Source: Ipomoea triloba
Lineage: Eukaryota > Streptophyta > Magnoliopsida > Solanales > Convolvulaceae
Reading direction: 5' to 3'
NCBI RefSeq assembly: GCF_003576645.1
Contig: NC_044927.1
Location: 19,559,018-19,623,017, forward strand
Length of the DNA stretch: 64,000 nucleotides
Shown: piece after piece, positions 33,019 to 45,804 of the stretch
Layout of the letters: every line of letters begins with the position of its first letter
How positions within the stretch are numbered: the stretch's first letter is position 1
Made by a program: the position numbers and the translations under genes
The notes under the pieces: model-generated
What the model saw: only the letters and a program-made list of their open reading frames with translations
The model's database searches: none
Told to the model about the DNA's origin: nothing

Positions 33019-34439
33019 TTAAATTGTAATCATTGAAATGTGCTAGGCTTGCTAGAGTATAGTTTCAAATGGAGGTCGATTAAGTTAACGCATGTTTTGT
33101 TTCCCTTTTTTATTTATTTGCACAATGAGATTATAGATGATCATTGTCCCCAAAATTCGATGGAAAATCTAATTCCTCGCACCACCGAAGGATGCAGACA
33201 AATTCGGAGAATGGGGTTAGGGATAGAGAACACCCTCTCCGTCCCGCCGCACCCCACCCAATATAAATACATAAATGAATGTGTGTGTGTATGTGTGACC
33301 GTGCGTGTGTGTTTGTGGGAAAGGCTATAGTGCCAATCAGTACCATGTCTCATTGCACAAACTCATAGTTATAAAGTGTGGAGACAATGTTGACTTTGTA
33401 CTTAGCTCTATACAAATTCAAAGCCTACTATTCACCTTGGGGTGGTATTACATATTTACATATAAGAATAAAACATGTGTGTCGATCGACACCTTCGATT
33501 TTCTATATATATATATATAATTACATGAGAACAAGGACTCCTATAAAAAAGATATGTAACAATTCCATCCGTCCACTTTTGTTGATCTAATGGTGTAACT
33601 GAATTAGCTTATTTATTTATTTATTTATTTATTTATTTTCTCTTTTTTTTTATGCATTTGCATTTGTTTTTGTTTTTAATCTTCCCATTATTTACATATT
33701 TGCCACCAATGTTTTGTATTCATTAGGAGACATTGATTTGCTGAGATTTATTGATGTAATTTTTCTACATTTTTTTACATGGGGTATTGTTCTCATGGAA
33801 ACCTGCATACACACACAAACAACCCTATCCTTTTTAGACTTATTCTCTTTGTTTGTTTGTTTTTTTTTAATAATTAATTTAGTATTGGTGTTGACAATGG
33901 AATTCAAATAGACATGAGAAAGATGGAGAAAAGTTGTGAAAGAATGATTATTTATTTATTTATGGTAAAATAATTTAATTGTTAATTTTTTTGTTCTTTT
34001 TTCATGATCGAGAATTTCTTGTCCCTAAATAATTCTCACATGAACAAGAGATGGAGTGGGTATTTGGAGGCGGGGATAAGGATCCTGTCATGACCATCCC
34101 TAGCTGGGATGAAGGGGAGTTGCATTTCCTATCTTACTCCTATTTTTTTTCGAAAGCAAAAAAAACAAGTAATAGATTACGGGTTGGGCGCTAGCTAGCG
34201 CCTTATACTAATATAAAAAAAAGGGCCTTTCCCTTATTAGTAAAGTTGCTCGAGGACTTATACTGGGAATGAGAGTTCCCTATTAGGATCCCTAGTAAAG
34301 CAAATTTCATGATGGCTGCTTATCTGAGTAAGAAGACGATGGCTCCTATTATTGGTGAGGGATCCACTCTACACATTATCTTTGGGGATGAAGGGGAGTT
34401 GCATTTCCTATCTTACTCCTATTTTTTTTCGAAAGCAAA
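33019..34439. other. Gene-free stretch with microsatellites
   Basis: No supported gene. It contains TG-rich sequence at 33276-33316, (TA)n at 33503-33520 and (TTTA)n at 33608-33639. The segment at about 34111-34181 recurs at about 34386-34456 (GATGAAGGGGAGTTGCATTT...), matching the tail region of the SINE described next, so part of a second SINE tail may be present. Confidence 0.5.
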
Positions 34440-34556
34440 AAACAAGTAATAGATTACTGTAAAAGGTTTGAATACTACCCAATATTGCCTCCACTGAGGC
34501 TCGAACCCACCACTTCCCGTATAAAGGGAAGGGTTTGATGCCACTGGACCACAAGG
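34440..34556 (-). mobile_element. tRNA-derived SINE, head with Pol III A and B boxes
   Basis: The minus strand carries an A box TGGTCCAGTGGC (34551-34540) and a B box GGTTCGAGCCT (34507-34497), 44 bases apart, with a small GGGAAG hairpin between. This is the internal Pol III promoter of a tRNA-derived SINE. The tail runs into a T/A-rich stretch near 34440 and perhaps on to 34380. It sits inside LINE coding sequence (after SKVYAKD), so it inserted there. Target duplications were not resolved. Confidence 0.6.
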
Positions 34557-37455
34557 TCCTTGGCATAGACTTTTGAAGCTGAAGTGTGAGCTAAAACATT
34601 AGCACTTCTAGAAACTAAACGAACAGAACAATTAGAAAGAGAGTGTATGATGTTCGTACAATGACTAGCAACAATATCGACATATGACCATAGGTCAACC
34701 ATGGGAGTGGTTAGAATGTGATGTAGGAGAGAGAAATAAGTCTTCAATAGGACAGAAGTTACCATACGGTCTTTCAACCAGGACAAGACTTCTTTGCAAG
34801 CTAGGGTCTCTACCGTGAGAGGGCCATGCACATCGATATGCCTCCAATCCCTCCATTTAGAGCAACCATGAAATCTCTAGACGGTGAGAACAAAATTGCA
34901 CCAAAAGTAGCCTTGTCTAGTGATGGATTAAACCCTTCATCAAAATAGCATGTGTGCTGCTGCTCGTGATCAGATTCCGAGAGCTTTGACTGGATGTGTT
35001 GCAACATGCGATTGGTAGGTATAGCTCCAGCCATGTTGATGATCTGCCTCATGAATTAACAGTTGCCTTCGCCGCTAACCAGACACCTATTGGCCTTGGC
35101 AACTTCGCATCCCAGACAACCGTATTTCTTGTCTTCTACATCTCATACATGACAGCCTCTAGCGCACCATCAATCCAACAAGAAAAGGAGTTTCCTGCAA
35201 CATATGAGATAGGTAGAGAAGAGCTATATGCCAAACTCGTTGAGAGTAGTCACACCAAAGGAGAGAGTGTATTGTATCCCCATGATGGCTACCACACATT
35301 GGACATATAGGGGCTCACTTATACCCTTCTTACTAATAAACTGGTGGTGGTAGGAAGAATTTCATTCACAACCCTCCAAAGGAAGGTCTTCCACTTGGGA
35401 GACCTTGATCTTCCATAATTTAGTCCAATTGTTGAAATGTTCAGGGATACTAGTTAAGTATCCTTTAATGCATTTATAGCCATTTTTTACTGTATAACAT
35501 CCTTNACACCAAAGGAGAGAGTGTATTGTATCCCCATGATGGCTACCACACATTGGACATATAGGGGCTCACTTATACCCTTCTTACTAATAAACTGGTG
35601 GTGGTAGGAAGAATTTCATTCACAACCCTCCAAAGGAAGGTCTTCCACTTGGGAGACCTTGATCTTCCATAATTTAGTCCAATTGTTGAAATGTTCAGGG
35701 ATACTAGTTAAGTATCCTTTAATGCATTTATAGCCATTTTTTACTGTATAACATCCTTCTTTAATGCATTTATAGCCATTTTTTACTGTATAACATCCTT
35801 TGGATCCCCAAACCAGTATTAAGAGTAATCAAATGTAGGGCTTATGGGGATCCTCAAAATCCGCTCTACATCTCTAGGATCGAAAAATATTCCTTAAAAT
35901 AGACAGGTCCCATTCTTGTGTTTCCCAATCAATCAGGTCTAAGACCCTGAGTCCTTGCAATTGATGGAGCATAACAGTCTGAATCATAGGGTTGGAGGTA
36001 TCTAGTAGCAAAAGATGACCCCATATTAGTGTAGAAGCCCCATTACCTATCATGTGTCGAACTCCACTACAAATCATTTCATGCGAAGCCATAATGCTTC
36101 TCCAACAAAAACTAGGGAAATTACCAAGATGGCATCAATAAAAGAAGAGTTTGGGAAATATCTTGCCTTATAGACTCGGTTTACAATAGATTGTGGTTTA
36201 GTGAGGAACCGCCAAGCTTGCTTGGCTAACATTTTCATATTAAAACCACGTAGGTCCTTAAAACCAACCTCCAGTGCACCGTCTATTGTAACCAACCTTT
36301 CTTGTCTTCTACATCTCATACATGACAGCCTCCAGCGCACCGTCAATCCAACAAGAAAAGGAGTTGCCTGCAACATATGAGATAGGTAAAGAAGAGCTAT
36401 GTCAAACTCTTGTCTTAAAACCAACCTTTCTTGTCTTCTGCATCTCATACATGACAGCCTCTAGCGCACCGTCAATCCAACAAGTAAAGGAGTTTCCTGC
36501 AACATATGAGATAGGTAGAGAAGAGCTATATGCCAAACTCGTTGAGAATAGTCACACCAAAGGAGAGAGTGTATTGTATCCCCATGATGGCTACCACACA
36601 TTGGACATATAGGGGCTCACTTATACCCTTCTTACTAATAAACTGGTGGTGGTAGGAAGAATTTCATTCACAACCCTCCAAAGGAAGGTCTTCCACTTGG
36701 GAGACCTTGATCTTCCATAATTTAGTCCAATTGTTGAAATGTTCAGGGATACTAGTTAAGTATCCTTTAATGCATTTATAGCCATTTTTTACTGTATAAC
36801 ATCCTTAGGATCCCCAAACCAGTATTAAGAGTAATCAAATGTTGGGCTTATGGGGATCCTCAAAATCCGCTCTACATCTCTAGGATCGAAAAATATTCCT
36901 TAAAATAGACAGGTCTCATTCTTGCGTTTCCCAATCAATCAGGTCTAAGACCCTGAGTCCTTGCAATTGACGGAGCATAACAGTCTGAATCATAGGGTTG
37001 GAGGTATCTAGTAGCCAAGGATGACCCCATATTAGTGTAGAGGCCCCATTACCTATCATGTGTCGAACTCCACTACAAATCATTTCATGCGAAGCCATAA
37101 TGCTTCTCCAACAAAAACTGGGGAAATTACCAAGATGGCATCAATAAAAGAAGAGTTTGGGAAATATCTTGCCTTATAGACTCGATTTACAATAGATTGT
37201 GGTTTAGTGAGGAACCCGCCAAGCTTGCTTGGCTAACATTGCCAGATTAAAACCATGTAGGTCCTTAAAACCAAGGCCACCAAACTTCTTTGGTACACAT
37301 AGATGATCCCAAGCCATCCAGTGAATTCCCCTACCATTACCTCCTCTTGATCCCCACCAAAAACGGCTCATTGTGCGTTCAATTGCTAAACACATAGAGT
37401 CAGGGAGCAAAAAACACTCATTCAAAAAGTGGACATAGACGAAGGTTAAGATCAA
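34557..37455 (-). pseudogene. LINE ORF2 remnant with repeated blocks
   Basis: Minus-strand reading from 37455 gives the RT C-terminus ([46 protein letters not shown]), then IGNGASTLIWGHPWLLDTSN, then a zf-RVT cluster CPMCGSHHGDTIHSLLWC, and finally an RNase H region (CYFDEGFNPSLDKATFGAIL, 34960-34880) ending at the SINE. A block containing RT-C and zf-RVT occurs twice (35506-36160 and 36554-37210, offset 1048), and the zf-RVT part a third time at 35252-35504. The single N at 35505 lies between two adjacent identical copies, so part of the multiplication is probably assembly error. The element is inactive. Confidence 0.75.
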
Positions 37456-37497
37456 ATATGAATTTTTTAAGACGAGGGTTACAAGTGAAAAAGTGAT

Positions 37498-37755
37498 TAC
37501 TTCATCTGTCTCATTTTATCTGTCATACTTATTGTTTATTGGTCAAACCAACTCTTTCTTTAATTATTTATATTAGCATTTTCATAATTTTAAATTTATT
37601 TTTTGTGTTTTAATAGTAATTTTAATGTAGTTTCTAAATATATAAATTTTACATACTTTTCTAAATTTTAATATTATGAAAATTAAATTATAAATAACTT
37701 CAGTACGTCAAACCTCGTTAATCGAATTCGACACATAAAATGGGACAAAGGGGTA
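37498..37755. mobile_element. Stowaway-like MITE
   Basis: A 258-bp AT-rich element. The left end TACTTCATCTGTCTCATTTT and the inverse of the right end, TACCCCTTTGTCCCATTTT, form imperfect terminal inverted repeats, and TA is present at both edges. It lies about 320 bp upstream of the TBC gene start codon. A diverged relative occurs at 62815-62975. Confidence 0.65.
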
Positions 37756-38079
37756 CATTTGAAGGATGTTTTGAATGAAAATCAAAATTATATAATATAT
37801 ACACTTTTATACTAATTATAAAAAGTGGATTGAATAAAAAATCTGCAATTCCCATTTCCCATCTCCGATACAGGCTTAACCATCACTAATAAAGCCTTTG
37901 GCTGACTGCGGAGAAGATGTCAATCAGTCTTAAAACACAATTGAAAAGAAATCATTCTTTTGTTATTATTAATCAATTGTTATTTTATTAATAATCAAAG
38001 TTGAGTCCAGCATCTATGAATGAGAGAGACTGAGAGAGGGAACAGTAAAGCAGTTTATAGATAGGGATTTCAGTTGGTG
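37756..38079 (+). promoter_or_regulatory. Upstream and 5' leader region of the TBC gene
   Basis: 324 bp between the MITE and the ATG at 38080. A/T-rich sequence is followed by a purine-rich leader (GAGAGAGACTGAGAGAGGG, 38021-38040), common in plant 5' UTRs. I see no convincing TATA box. Confidence 0.4.
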
Positions 38080-41000
38080 ATGGTGTTGGGGAGATTGGGA
38101 GTGACGGAGAGTGGCAGCGGCAGTAGCAGAGGCGGCGGAGGAGGAGGAGGAGAAGGAGAAGTCATTCCCAAGCAACGGCACCAACCGTCGCCGGTTGTGA
38201 CGGTGGCGACACTATTCTTTTCCTCATTGATGTTCGATTTCTTCTCCGATGGTGGACACGTCTTCTTTGCGGAGGCCAGTGGAGGTGCCGGTGGGGGCGG
38301 TGGTTTTGGCGCTGCAGGTGTGCATTGGGTGTCCGGTGGAGGAGGCTCGCCTTCCAATGTTGGAATAGCTGTCGCCGTTACGGCCATGGCCGGTCTCGCC
38401 TTGGCCGCGACTCTCGTCTACTCTCGTAGGTAAAACATTAGGCTTCAGTTTTGGAAATTCTATACTATATCATAAGCTGAGACCTGAGAAAAAGAATACA
38501 GATAATAATCAATCGATCTATCTAATGGATCCAATCGAGTTATTCTTATTGTGGCCAGACAGAGCTGATAGATAGAGATACTATAGGTTTATTAGTTTAT
38601 TTATGTATAGATAGATGTTGATACTACGGGAAACATCAATGAGGACTTTGTGGCGGAGTTACACTTCGTCATCACCCCCTGCAAATTCGTCCTCATCACT
38701 AACATCACCCTCACGGATTTATGTAACATAAGTTTGTGTTTAGTTATCACCTCTTCATCCTATTCAATTTCTACTGATAGGTGAGTTTCACTCTCTCTTT
38801 CATTCCCCATCTTTCAGTTATTGTTCCTTTCTTATCTGAAAAAGAAGAGTGGGGCTTCCAGTTTTTCTTTTCCAGGATCTCATCCCATAGTTGCTTTGCT
38901 ATCCATCTCTTATCTTTCACCAGAACCTTTGAACAATTTGGTTTTGTTACTCTGAACTGATCTGCTGCCTGGCTTGGAAGTTTGAGCAGGGAGAACATTA
39001 GTCCTTTTCTACCGGATGTTTGGGGGGAAGTGTTTCCTTTTGGCTTTTCCCCCTCCCTGTTGGGAACATAGATTAAGTTTTACGGAATGTATATGGTTTT
39101 ATGTGTGACTTCTTAGCTTTGCCCCCCTGTTGGCTTCATGATTTCATGGGCCTGAAATATATGGTTGTATGTGTGACTTCTTAGCTTTGCAAATTATTAG
39201 AGTAACTTTATCGCTGTGCCTTTCCAATTTCATTGTCTGCTTCTTTTTCTTTTCCATTTTTAGCGTTTCAAATTATCTTCTGCTTGAGTAAGAACTGTGC
39301 ATCCGATGTCTCTTTATGCAGGGGAAGCCTTAAATCACCTTGGTCCCAAAGGCAAAGGAAAGATGCCCTTTTGCCAACAGAATGGAGTAATTTATTTGAT
39401 GCAGATGGGAGATTGATTGACGGTGGGGTGAGGTTTTTGAAGAAAGTCAGAAGTGGAGTATGTTTCATTCTCATATCTGTTGTTGTGCACTTGTGCTTGT
39501 GTTTGTCAGTTCTTTTCATGTTTAAATCTGCTGCATTCCTCTTTCTAACTTCACTTTCCTATCCACATAATTTAAACTCCAACATGTGACAGGGTGTTGA
39601 TCCAGCTATACGGGCAGAGGTTTGGCCATTCCTTCTTGGAGTGTATGTATCTACTATCTACACTAATATTTATCTTCATTCACATAGCTAGCTTTCGCAA
39701 TTGGATTTGCTTTCAACAATCTTACTTCAATTTCTTCAATCATAGGATTCATAGCTTATAGTGGTTGTGAAATTTGCTTTGGTTGCCTGCACCTGCAGAA
39801 CTTTGTGCTTGAACTTAGTTTCTCTAAAAAATTTGGTGAAGGATTAGAAGCATACACCTAATGTGCTGTTATGATTTCCTAAGTTCTTTTTTCACAATAA
39901 TAAAGTTTTCCATATTTTCTTTATCCCCTTATTTAATTTTAAGGGAAAATGACGGTTTTAATCCATTAGTTATACCTAAATTGTAGACTTAGTCCATGAA
40001 TTATTATCCTATACAAATTTGCCCCTTTAATTATGTTGAAACTTGCCCCTTTAGTTATGTAGACTTATATATTTTGTTAACATTAACAATTTATTTTGAA
40101 TTTCCAAATTATTAAAGAATATATTGGTCATTTTTTAAAATTATCAAACTCCCCTTGCAAAATACTTGTTTGTCTTGATTGAGGAGGAATTTGATAAGCA
40201 AAAATGACAAGAAAGAGATTACTTAGGATTGAAGATACACCGAATTGTAAGTTTAATATGTTAGTTTATTACAATTTTTCCTTTTGTTGTATGTAAATTA
40301 CTCTTTTTGATATCTCATTGAGTTCATACCTTAATGTGTAATACATGCAATTTAGTTATTTTAATATGTTAATTGATTGTGTGTAGAGGTTATACAAAAG
40401 GTGAATGCAATGGATTACTATTTTAATCTAAATAGTATTTTTGTGTATTATTGTATTTCGTTGGAGATGCAATCCTTTTTTCACCATATCATGACGATGG
40501 TTTTAGATTTAGTGGAAGTTGGGTGAATGAGATAATTATCTTTATTGGTCTTTAGATGAAGCAAATAATGAAAAAAAAACATATAATTATCTAGCGTCCA
40601 CCAATTAGTAACCAATACACTCAGGAAGATTAGTGCAGCCTCCAACATTTGTTATTAGTCAGCCACCTCAAAAAATGATACTAACAAAAAAGCAGCAACA
40701 TCATTCTAAATTTAAGAAGCAAAATAATTGAAAGCGTGCGTTATGTATTTAGATAAAACTTGTTTTTTGCCTATTAAACCATGTAAGTTATCATTTTGTT
40801 GTTTTAATGCATATTAAACCATTTGCAAATTAGGTTGTGTTTTGTGCAACCTAGGGATGTTTTTGGTTGTTTTGGTGTTTGTTAAACAAGTGCAACTTAG
40901 AATATTATTTTTGTGCAACTTATGATGTTATTTTGCAGTAAGAGTAGCATTTATATATGAAGAAGATTCATGGAGGGAATTTGAGAAAATTTTACGAAAT

Positions 41001-41962
41001 GACCTCTATTTCCTTTAATAATTTGAAAATTCAAAATAAATTGTTAATATTAACAAAATCTATAAATAATACGAGTATATTGAAACTGCCAGTTTCAACA
41101 TAATTAAAGGGGAAAATTTATATAATATAATAATTCATGGACTGAGTCTACAATTTATGTATAACTAATGGACTAAAACCGCTATTTTTCCTAATTTTAA
41201 TGTTTTCTGCTTATCCAACCACACCTCATTGACCCCCCCCCCACACACACACACACACACAAAGGAGAAATAAAGTATAAAGTATCAAAAGTGAAATGCC
41301 TGTGGGCTGTGGCCAATTATATGAGATCATTTAGTTTGTTCTATCTTAATAACAGTAGCCATTTTCTTGGGATGGGTTGGGTGCTTATTTTAACTCATCA
41401 CAACTAAAGCAGCATATTCACTCTAAAGTCATCTGTCTTTATAGCTTCATCTTGTGTTAATATGAGGCTTTTTGTCTGTAATTTTTTGTGCTGTTATTTC
41501 ATCCTTGGCCTGTTGGCCATGGATGTGTTGGAGAGTTGTAAGCTAGGACCAAGATAGTGCCAAAGTATGACTATTTTGTCATTACATTTCTTCTATCCCA
41601 TATATTTGTAAAAGAGCACAGCAAAGTACTTGTCACAAGGAGGAAAACATGAGGGTAGATGTTGTTGATTATTTATTTATTATTATTATTTTTTGGGTTT
41701 TTGGTCTGTTCTTCACCAACTATTTGTCAATTGGATAACTTTAGCACAAATAATGAGGAAAGTGGAGTGTAAATGTTGTCGATGCAGTTATTCTGATTAA
41801 TGCCTTAACTATTTGAAGATTTATCCCAAGTTATTGTTGTTGCCAATGTGCCTAGTAGTAGCTGTGAATTGTTGTTCTTTTCTTTTATATCATACCATTG
41901 AAAATGTCCATTGTTTAAGTGGCTATTAAGTTGTGATAGGCTATTGTTGATTGGGCGACTTT

Positions 41963-42000
<38 letters not shown>

Positions 42001-43709
42001 GTATGGTTTAGTTGTGTATTCATATGTTAATTGGTTGTTATACATCGCTCACCTTTGTGTTGAACCAAAAAAAAAGTGGCTATTAGGTATTGCTAGTTGA
42101 GAGTTCTTATGTTCACTGGAAATTTGATTATCAATATCACTCATGCACACAGTTTTTTTCCTTACTGGGTTCTCTATTTCTGCAGCTATGATTTGGATAG
42201 TTCAAAGAAAGAGAGAGACAACATTAGAACTCAGAAGAGGTATTTCATTCAAGAATTGCCCATTCACATTCAAAGCAAGATTTTTACATTATATAGATTT
42301 TGAAGACAGAAACCTTACTGTGTTCATTTGCTCATCCATTCATAGGATGGTTATCCTTCATCCCCTCTTTGTTCTATTGTAGTTCAAGCTTTCATCATTT
42401 TTTTAAAACGTTAACTTACTGCAGAAAAGAGTATGTAAATCTGCGAAGAAAGTGCAGACAGATGTTAAACAATGGGGATATGAGTTTTAAGTTGAAGGAA
42501 AGTTCTGGAAATGACAATAATGATGAAAGTGGTGATTTTAGTCCAGTTCTAAATTCTCTCGGTATGGAAGAAGAAAACCTCTCCCAAGACCCTCCTGCCT
42601 TTGATAATGAGGGTCAGAAAAGTGAAGAGCCTACTAAAACTGCATCCAATCCAATACATGAGGGGTCCAAAGAGTCTACTATAACTGCATCTGATTCAAT
42701 TCTTGAAAGACCCAACTCATTAGTGGAGCCGGAAGGTGACAATGGCAGGATTGTAGATGCAAATATTTCTGGAGATGAATATCTGTCATCCAACTCTGAT
42801 TCCTCCGAAGAGCCTGATGGAGAGCAACCTCTCCTTTACGATCAGGATTTTGAAGAAACTGATCGTGATGACCAAACTGGCAGATCAGAAAGCTCACTAC
42901 CATCCAACAGAGTAGAAGATTTTGCAACATGGCAGCGCATCATACGTGTTGATGCTATTCGAGCAAATGATGAATGGATTGCATATTCACCTTCGCAGGC
43001 GGCAATTTCTGAGGTCAAGGCACGCCAATTGGCTGAGAGTGTGGGATTGAAGGATTATGATCATTTGGAGCCGTGCAGGACTTTTCATGCAGCTCGCCTA
43101 GTTTGCATCCTTGAAGCTTATGCTCTCTATGATTCTGAGATTGGATACTGCCAGGGGATGAGTGATTTACTCTCTCCCATTATCTCAGTGATTGAGGAGG
43201 ATGATGTAGCCTTCTGGAGCTTCGTTGGTTTCATGCGGAAAGCACGACATAACTTCCGTCTTGATGAGGTAGGGATCCGGAGACAGCTAACCATTGTGTC
43301 AAAGATCATCAAGTGCAAGGACTCTCATCTTTACAAACACTTGGAGCAGCTGGAAGCAGAGGATTGCTTTTTTGTGTATAGAATGGTGGTAGTTCTTTTC
43401 AGGAGGGAGTTGAACTTTGAACAGACACTTTGCCTGTGGGAGGTGATGTGGGCAGATCAGGCAGCCATTAGGGCGGGAATAGGGAAGTCAACTTGGGGGC
43501 GCATGAGGCTTAGGGCTCCTCCCACAGATGATCTTCTTCTATATGCAATAGCTGCTTCAGTGCTGCAAAGGAGGAAACTGATCATAGAGAAGTATAGCAG
43601 CATGGATGAAATTATGAGGGAATGCAATAGCTTGACCGGGAAATTGGATGTTTGGAAGCTTTTGGATGATGCCCATGACTTAGTGGTCACCCTGCACGAT
43701 AAAATTTAG
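38080..43709 (+). CDS. TBC domain Rab GTPase-activating protein (GYP7-like), 5 exons
   Basis: Spliced CDS: 38080-38429, 39322-39457, 39593-39642, 42186-42239, 42425-43709, all GT-AG and in phase, giving 624 residues. ATG at 38080 is the first in frame. The N-terminus is glycine-rich with one hydrophobic segment (VGIAVAVTAMAGLALAATLV, about residues 90-112) followed by SRR, which looks like a membrane anchor. The TBC domain starts at GVDPAIRAEVWPFLLGVYDL (about 163-182), is split by an acidic serine-rich insert (about 215-355), and resumes with the arginine-finger motif IxxDxxR (I370-D373-R376) and glutamine-finger YCQG (about 438-441). Both catalytic fingers are present, so it should speed GTP hydrolysis by a Rab in membrane traffic. 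Intron 3 (2543 bp) holds a Mutator-like element. Confidence 0.9.
39943..41191. mobile_element. Non-autonomous Mutator-like element in TBC intron 3
   Basis: A 1249-bp element. Its ends GGGAAAATGACGGTTTTA and (inverse of right end) GGAAAAATAGCGGTTTTA begin terminal inverted repeats of roughly 100 bp that continue through TCCATTAGTTATAC and TTTAATTATGTTGAAACT. It is flanked by a perfect 9-bp direct repeat TAATTTTAA (39934-39942 and 41192-41200). Long inverted repeats and a 9-bp target duplication are the hallmark of Mutator-like elements. The interior has no transposase ORF. Confidence 0.8.
41233..41261. repeat. C run plus (AC)n microsatellite
   Basis: About ten C followed by about ten AC units in TBC intron 3, just right of the Mutator-like element. 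Confidence 0.9.
41967..41997. repeat. (GT)n microsatellite in TBC intron 3
   Basis: About 15 GT units after a T run, roughly 190 bp before the exon 4 acceptor site. Confidence 0.95.
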
Positions 43710-44163
<454 letters not shown>

Positions 44164-44290
44164 TAGCATTATTATCTCCATACACTTGACTAGTACACTA
44201 TACAAGGTAAACCAATCTGCACAACATGTACAACCCTAACACAAATCGAAGCAACACCCATGTGTAAGTATGTATACTTGAAGTATGAAA

Positions 44291-44503
44291 TAGGGATGTC
44301 AACGGGGCGGGGTGGGGGCTGGGGACATATCCCCATCCCCGCCCCTGACTTTCTTTTCCATTCCCCATCACCGTCCCCATCCCCGCCGGGGAAGGGAAAA
44401 ATCTCCCCATCCCCACGGGGATTATTCGGGAATGGGGACCCCACCCCGTTTATAAGTTATAAAAAAATTAAAAATTAAACATTAAAAATATTTAAATAAA
44501 TAA

Positions 44504-44545
<42 letters not shown>

Positions 44546-44682
44546 TCTCCAACTTAGAGTAGTATTCAATATTTTACAATTAAACATGTTACCTAAATAT
44601 GCATTTCATAAGCATGACATGAATACTTCTAAAATTATATATATTATATACAAAGTAATACATATGTGTGTGTTTTGTGGCT

Positions 44683-44715
<33 letters not shown>

Positions 44716-44801
44716 TATATATATTTCGGGGACGGGGCGGAGCGGGGAGAGTACTCCTCATCCCCGCCCCCGTCCCCGGCGGGGAATTCAAAATTGCCCC
44801 C
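44291..44801. mobile_element. Left part of hAT-like element, duplicate copy cut by gap
   Basis: Identical by eye to 45380-45890 at an offset of 1089 bp and truncated by the N run 44802-45162. Most likely a second representation of the same locus rather than a second insertion. Confidence 0.55.
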
Positions 44802-45162
44802 NNNNNNNNNNNNNNNNNNNNNNNNNNNNNNNNNNNNNNNNNNNNNNNNNNNNNNNNNNNNNNNNNNNNNNNNNNNNNNNNNNNNNNNNNNNNNNNNNNN
44901 NNNNNNNNNNNNNNNNNNNNNNNNNNNNNNNNNNNNNNNNNNNNNNNNNNNNNNNNNNNNNNNNNNNNNNNNNNNNNNNNNNNNNNNNNNNNNNNNNNNN
45001 NNNNNNNNNNNNNNNNNNNNNNNNNNNNNNNNNNNNNNNNNNNNNNNNNNNNNNNNNNNNNNNNNNNNNNNNNNNNNNNNNNNNNNNNNNNNNNNNNNNN
45101 NNNNNNNNNNNNNNNNNNNNNNNNNNNNNNNNNNNNNNNNNNNNNNNNNNNNNNNNNNNNNN

Positions 45163-45252
<90 letters not shown>

Positions 45253-45379
45253 TAGCATTATTATCTCCATACACTTGACTAGTACACTATACAAGGTAAA
45301 CCAATCTGCACAACATGTACAACCCTAACACAAATCGAAGCAACACCCATGTGTAAGTATGTATACTTGAAGTATGAAA

Positions 45380-45592
45380 TAGGGATGTCAACGGGGCGGG
45401 GTGGGGGCTGGGGACATATCCCCATCCCCGCCCCTGACTTTCTTTTCCATTCCCCATCACCGTCCCCATCCCCGCCGGGGAAGGGAAAAATCTCCCCATC
45501 CCCACGGGGATTATTCGGGAATGGGGACCCCACCCCGTTTATAAGTTATAAAAAAATTAAAAATTAAACATTAAAAATATTTAAATAAATAA

Positions 45593-45634
<42 letters not shown>

Positions 45635-45771
45635 TCTCCAACTTAGAGTAGTATTCAATATTTTACAATTAAACATGTTACCTAAATATGCATTTCATAA
45701 GCATGACATGAATACTTCTAAAATTATATATATTATATACAAAGTAATACATATGTGTGTGTTTTGTGGCT

Positions 45772-45804
<33 letters not shown>

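Noticed and set aside
33131..33353. Histidine/threonine-rich minus-strand frames
   Set aside because: They translate a TG-rich microsatellite region.
34996..35310. Plus-strand frame starting MLQHAIGRYSSSH
   Set aside because: It is the antisense of a LINE zf-RVT region that reads sensibly on the minus strand.
38070..38387. Proline-rich minus-strand frame opposite TBC exon 1
   Set aside because: Antisense of a glycine-rich exon with consistent splicing on the plus strand.
44190..45567. Proline/glycine-rich reading frames in the G/C-rich region
   Set aside because: They fall in subterminal repeats of the hAT-like element and recur in the duplicated copy; no protein family features.
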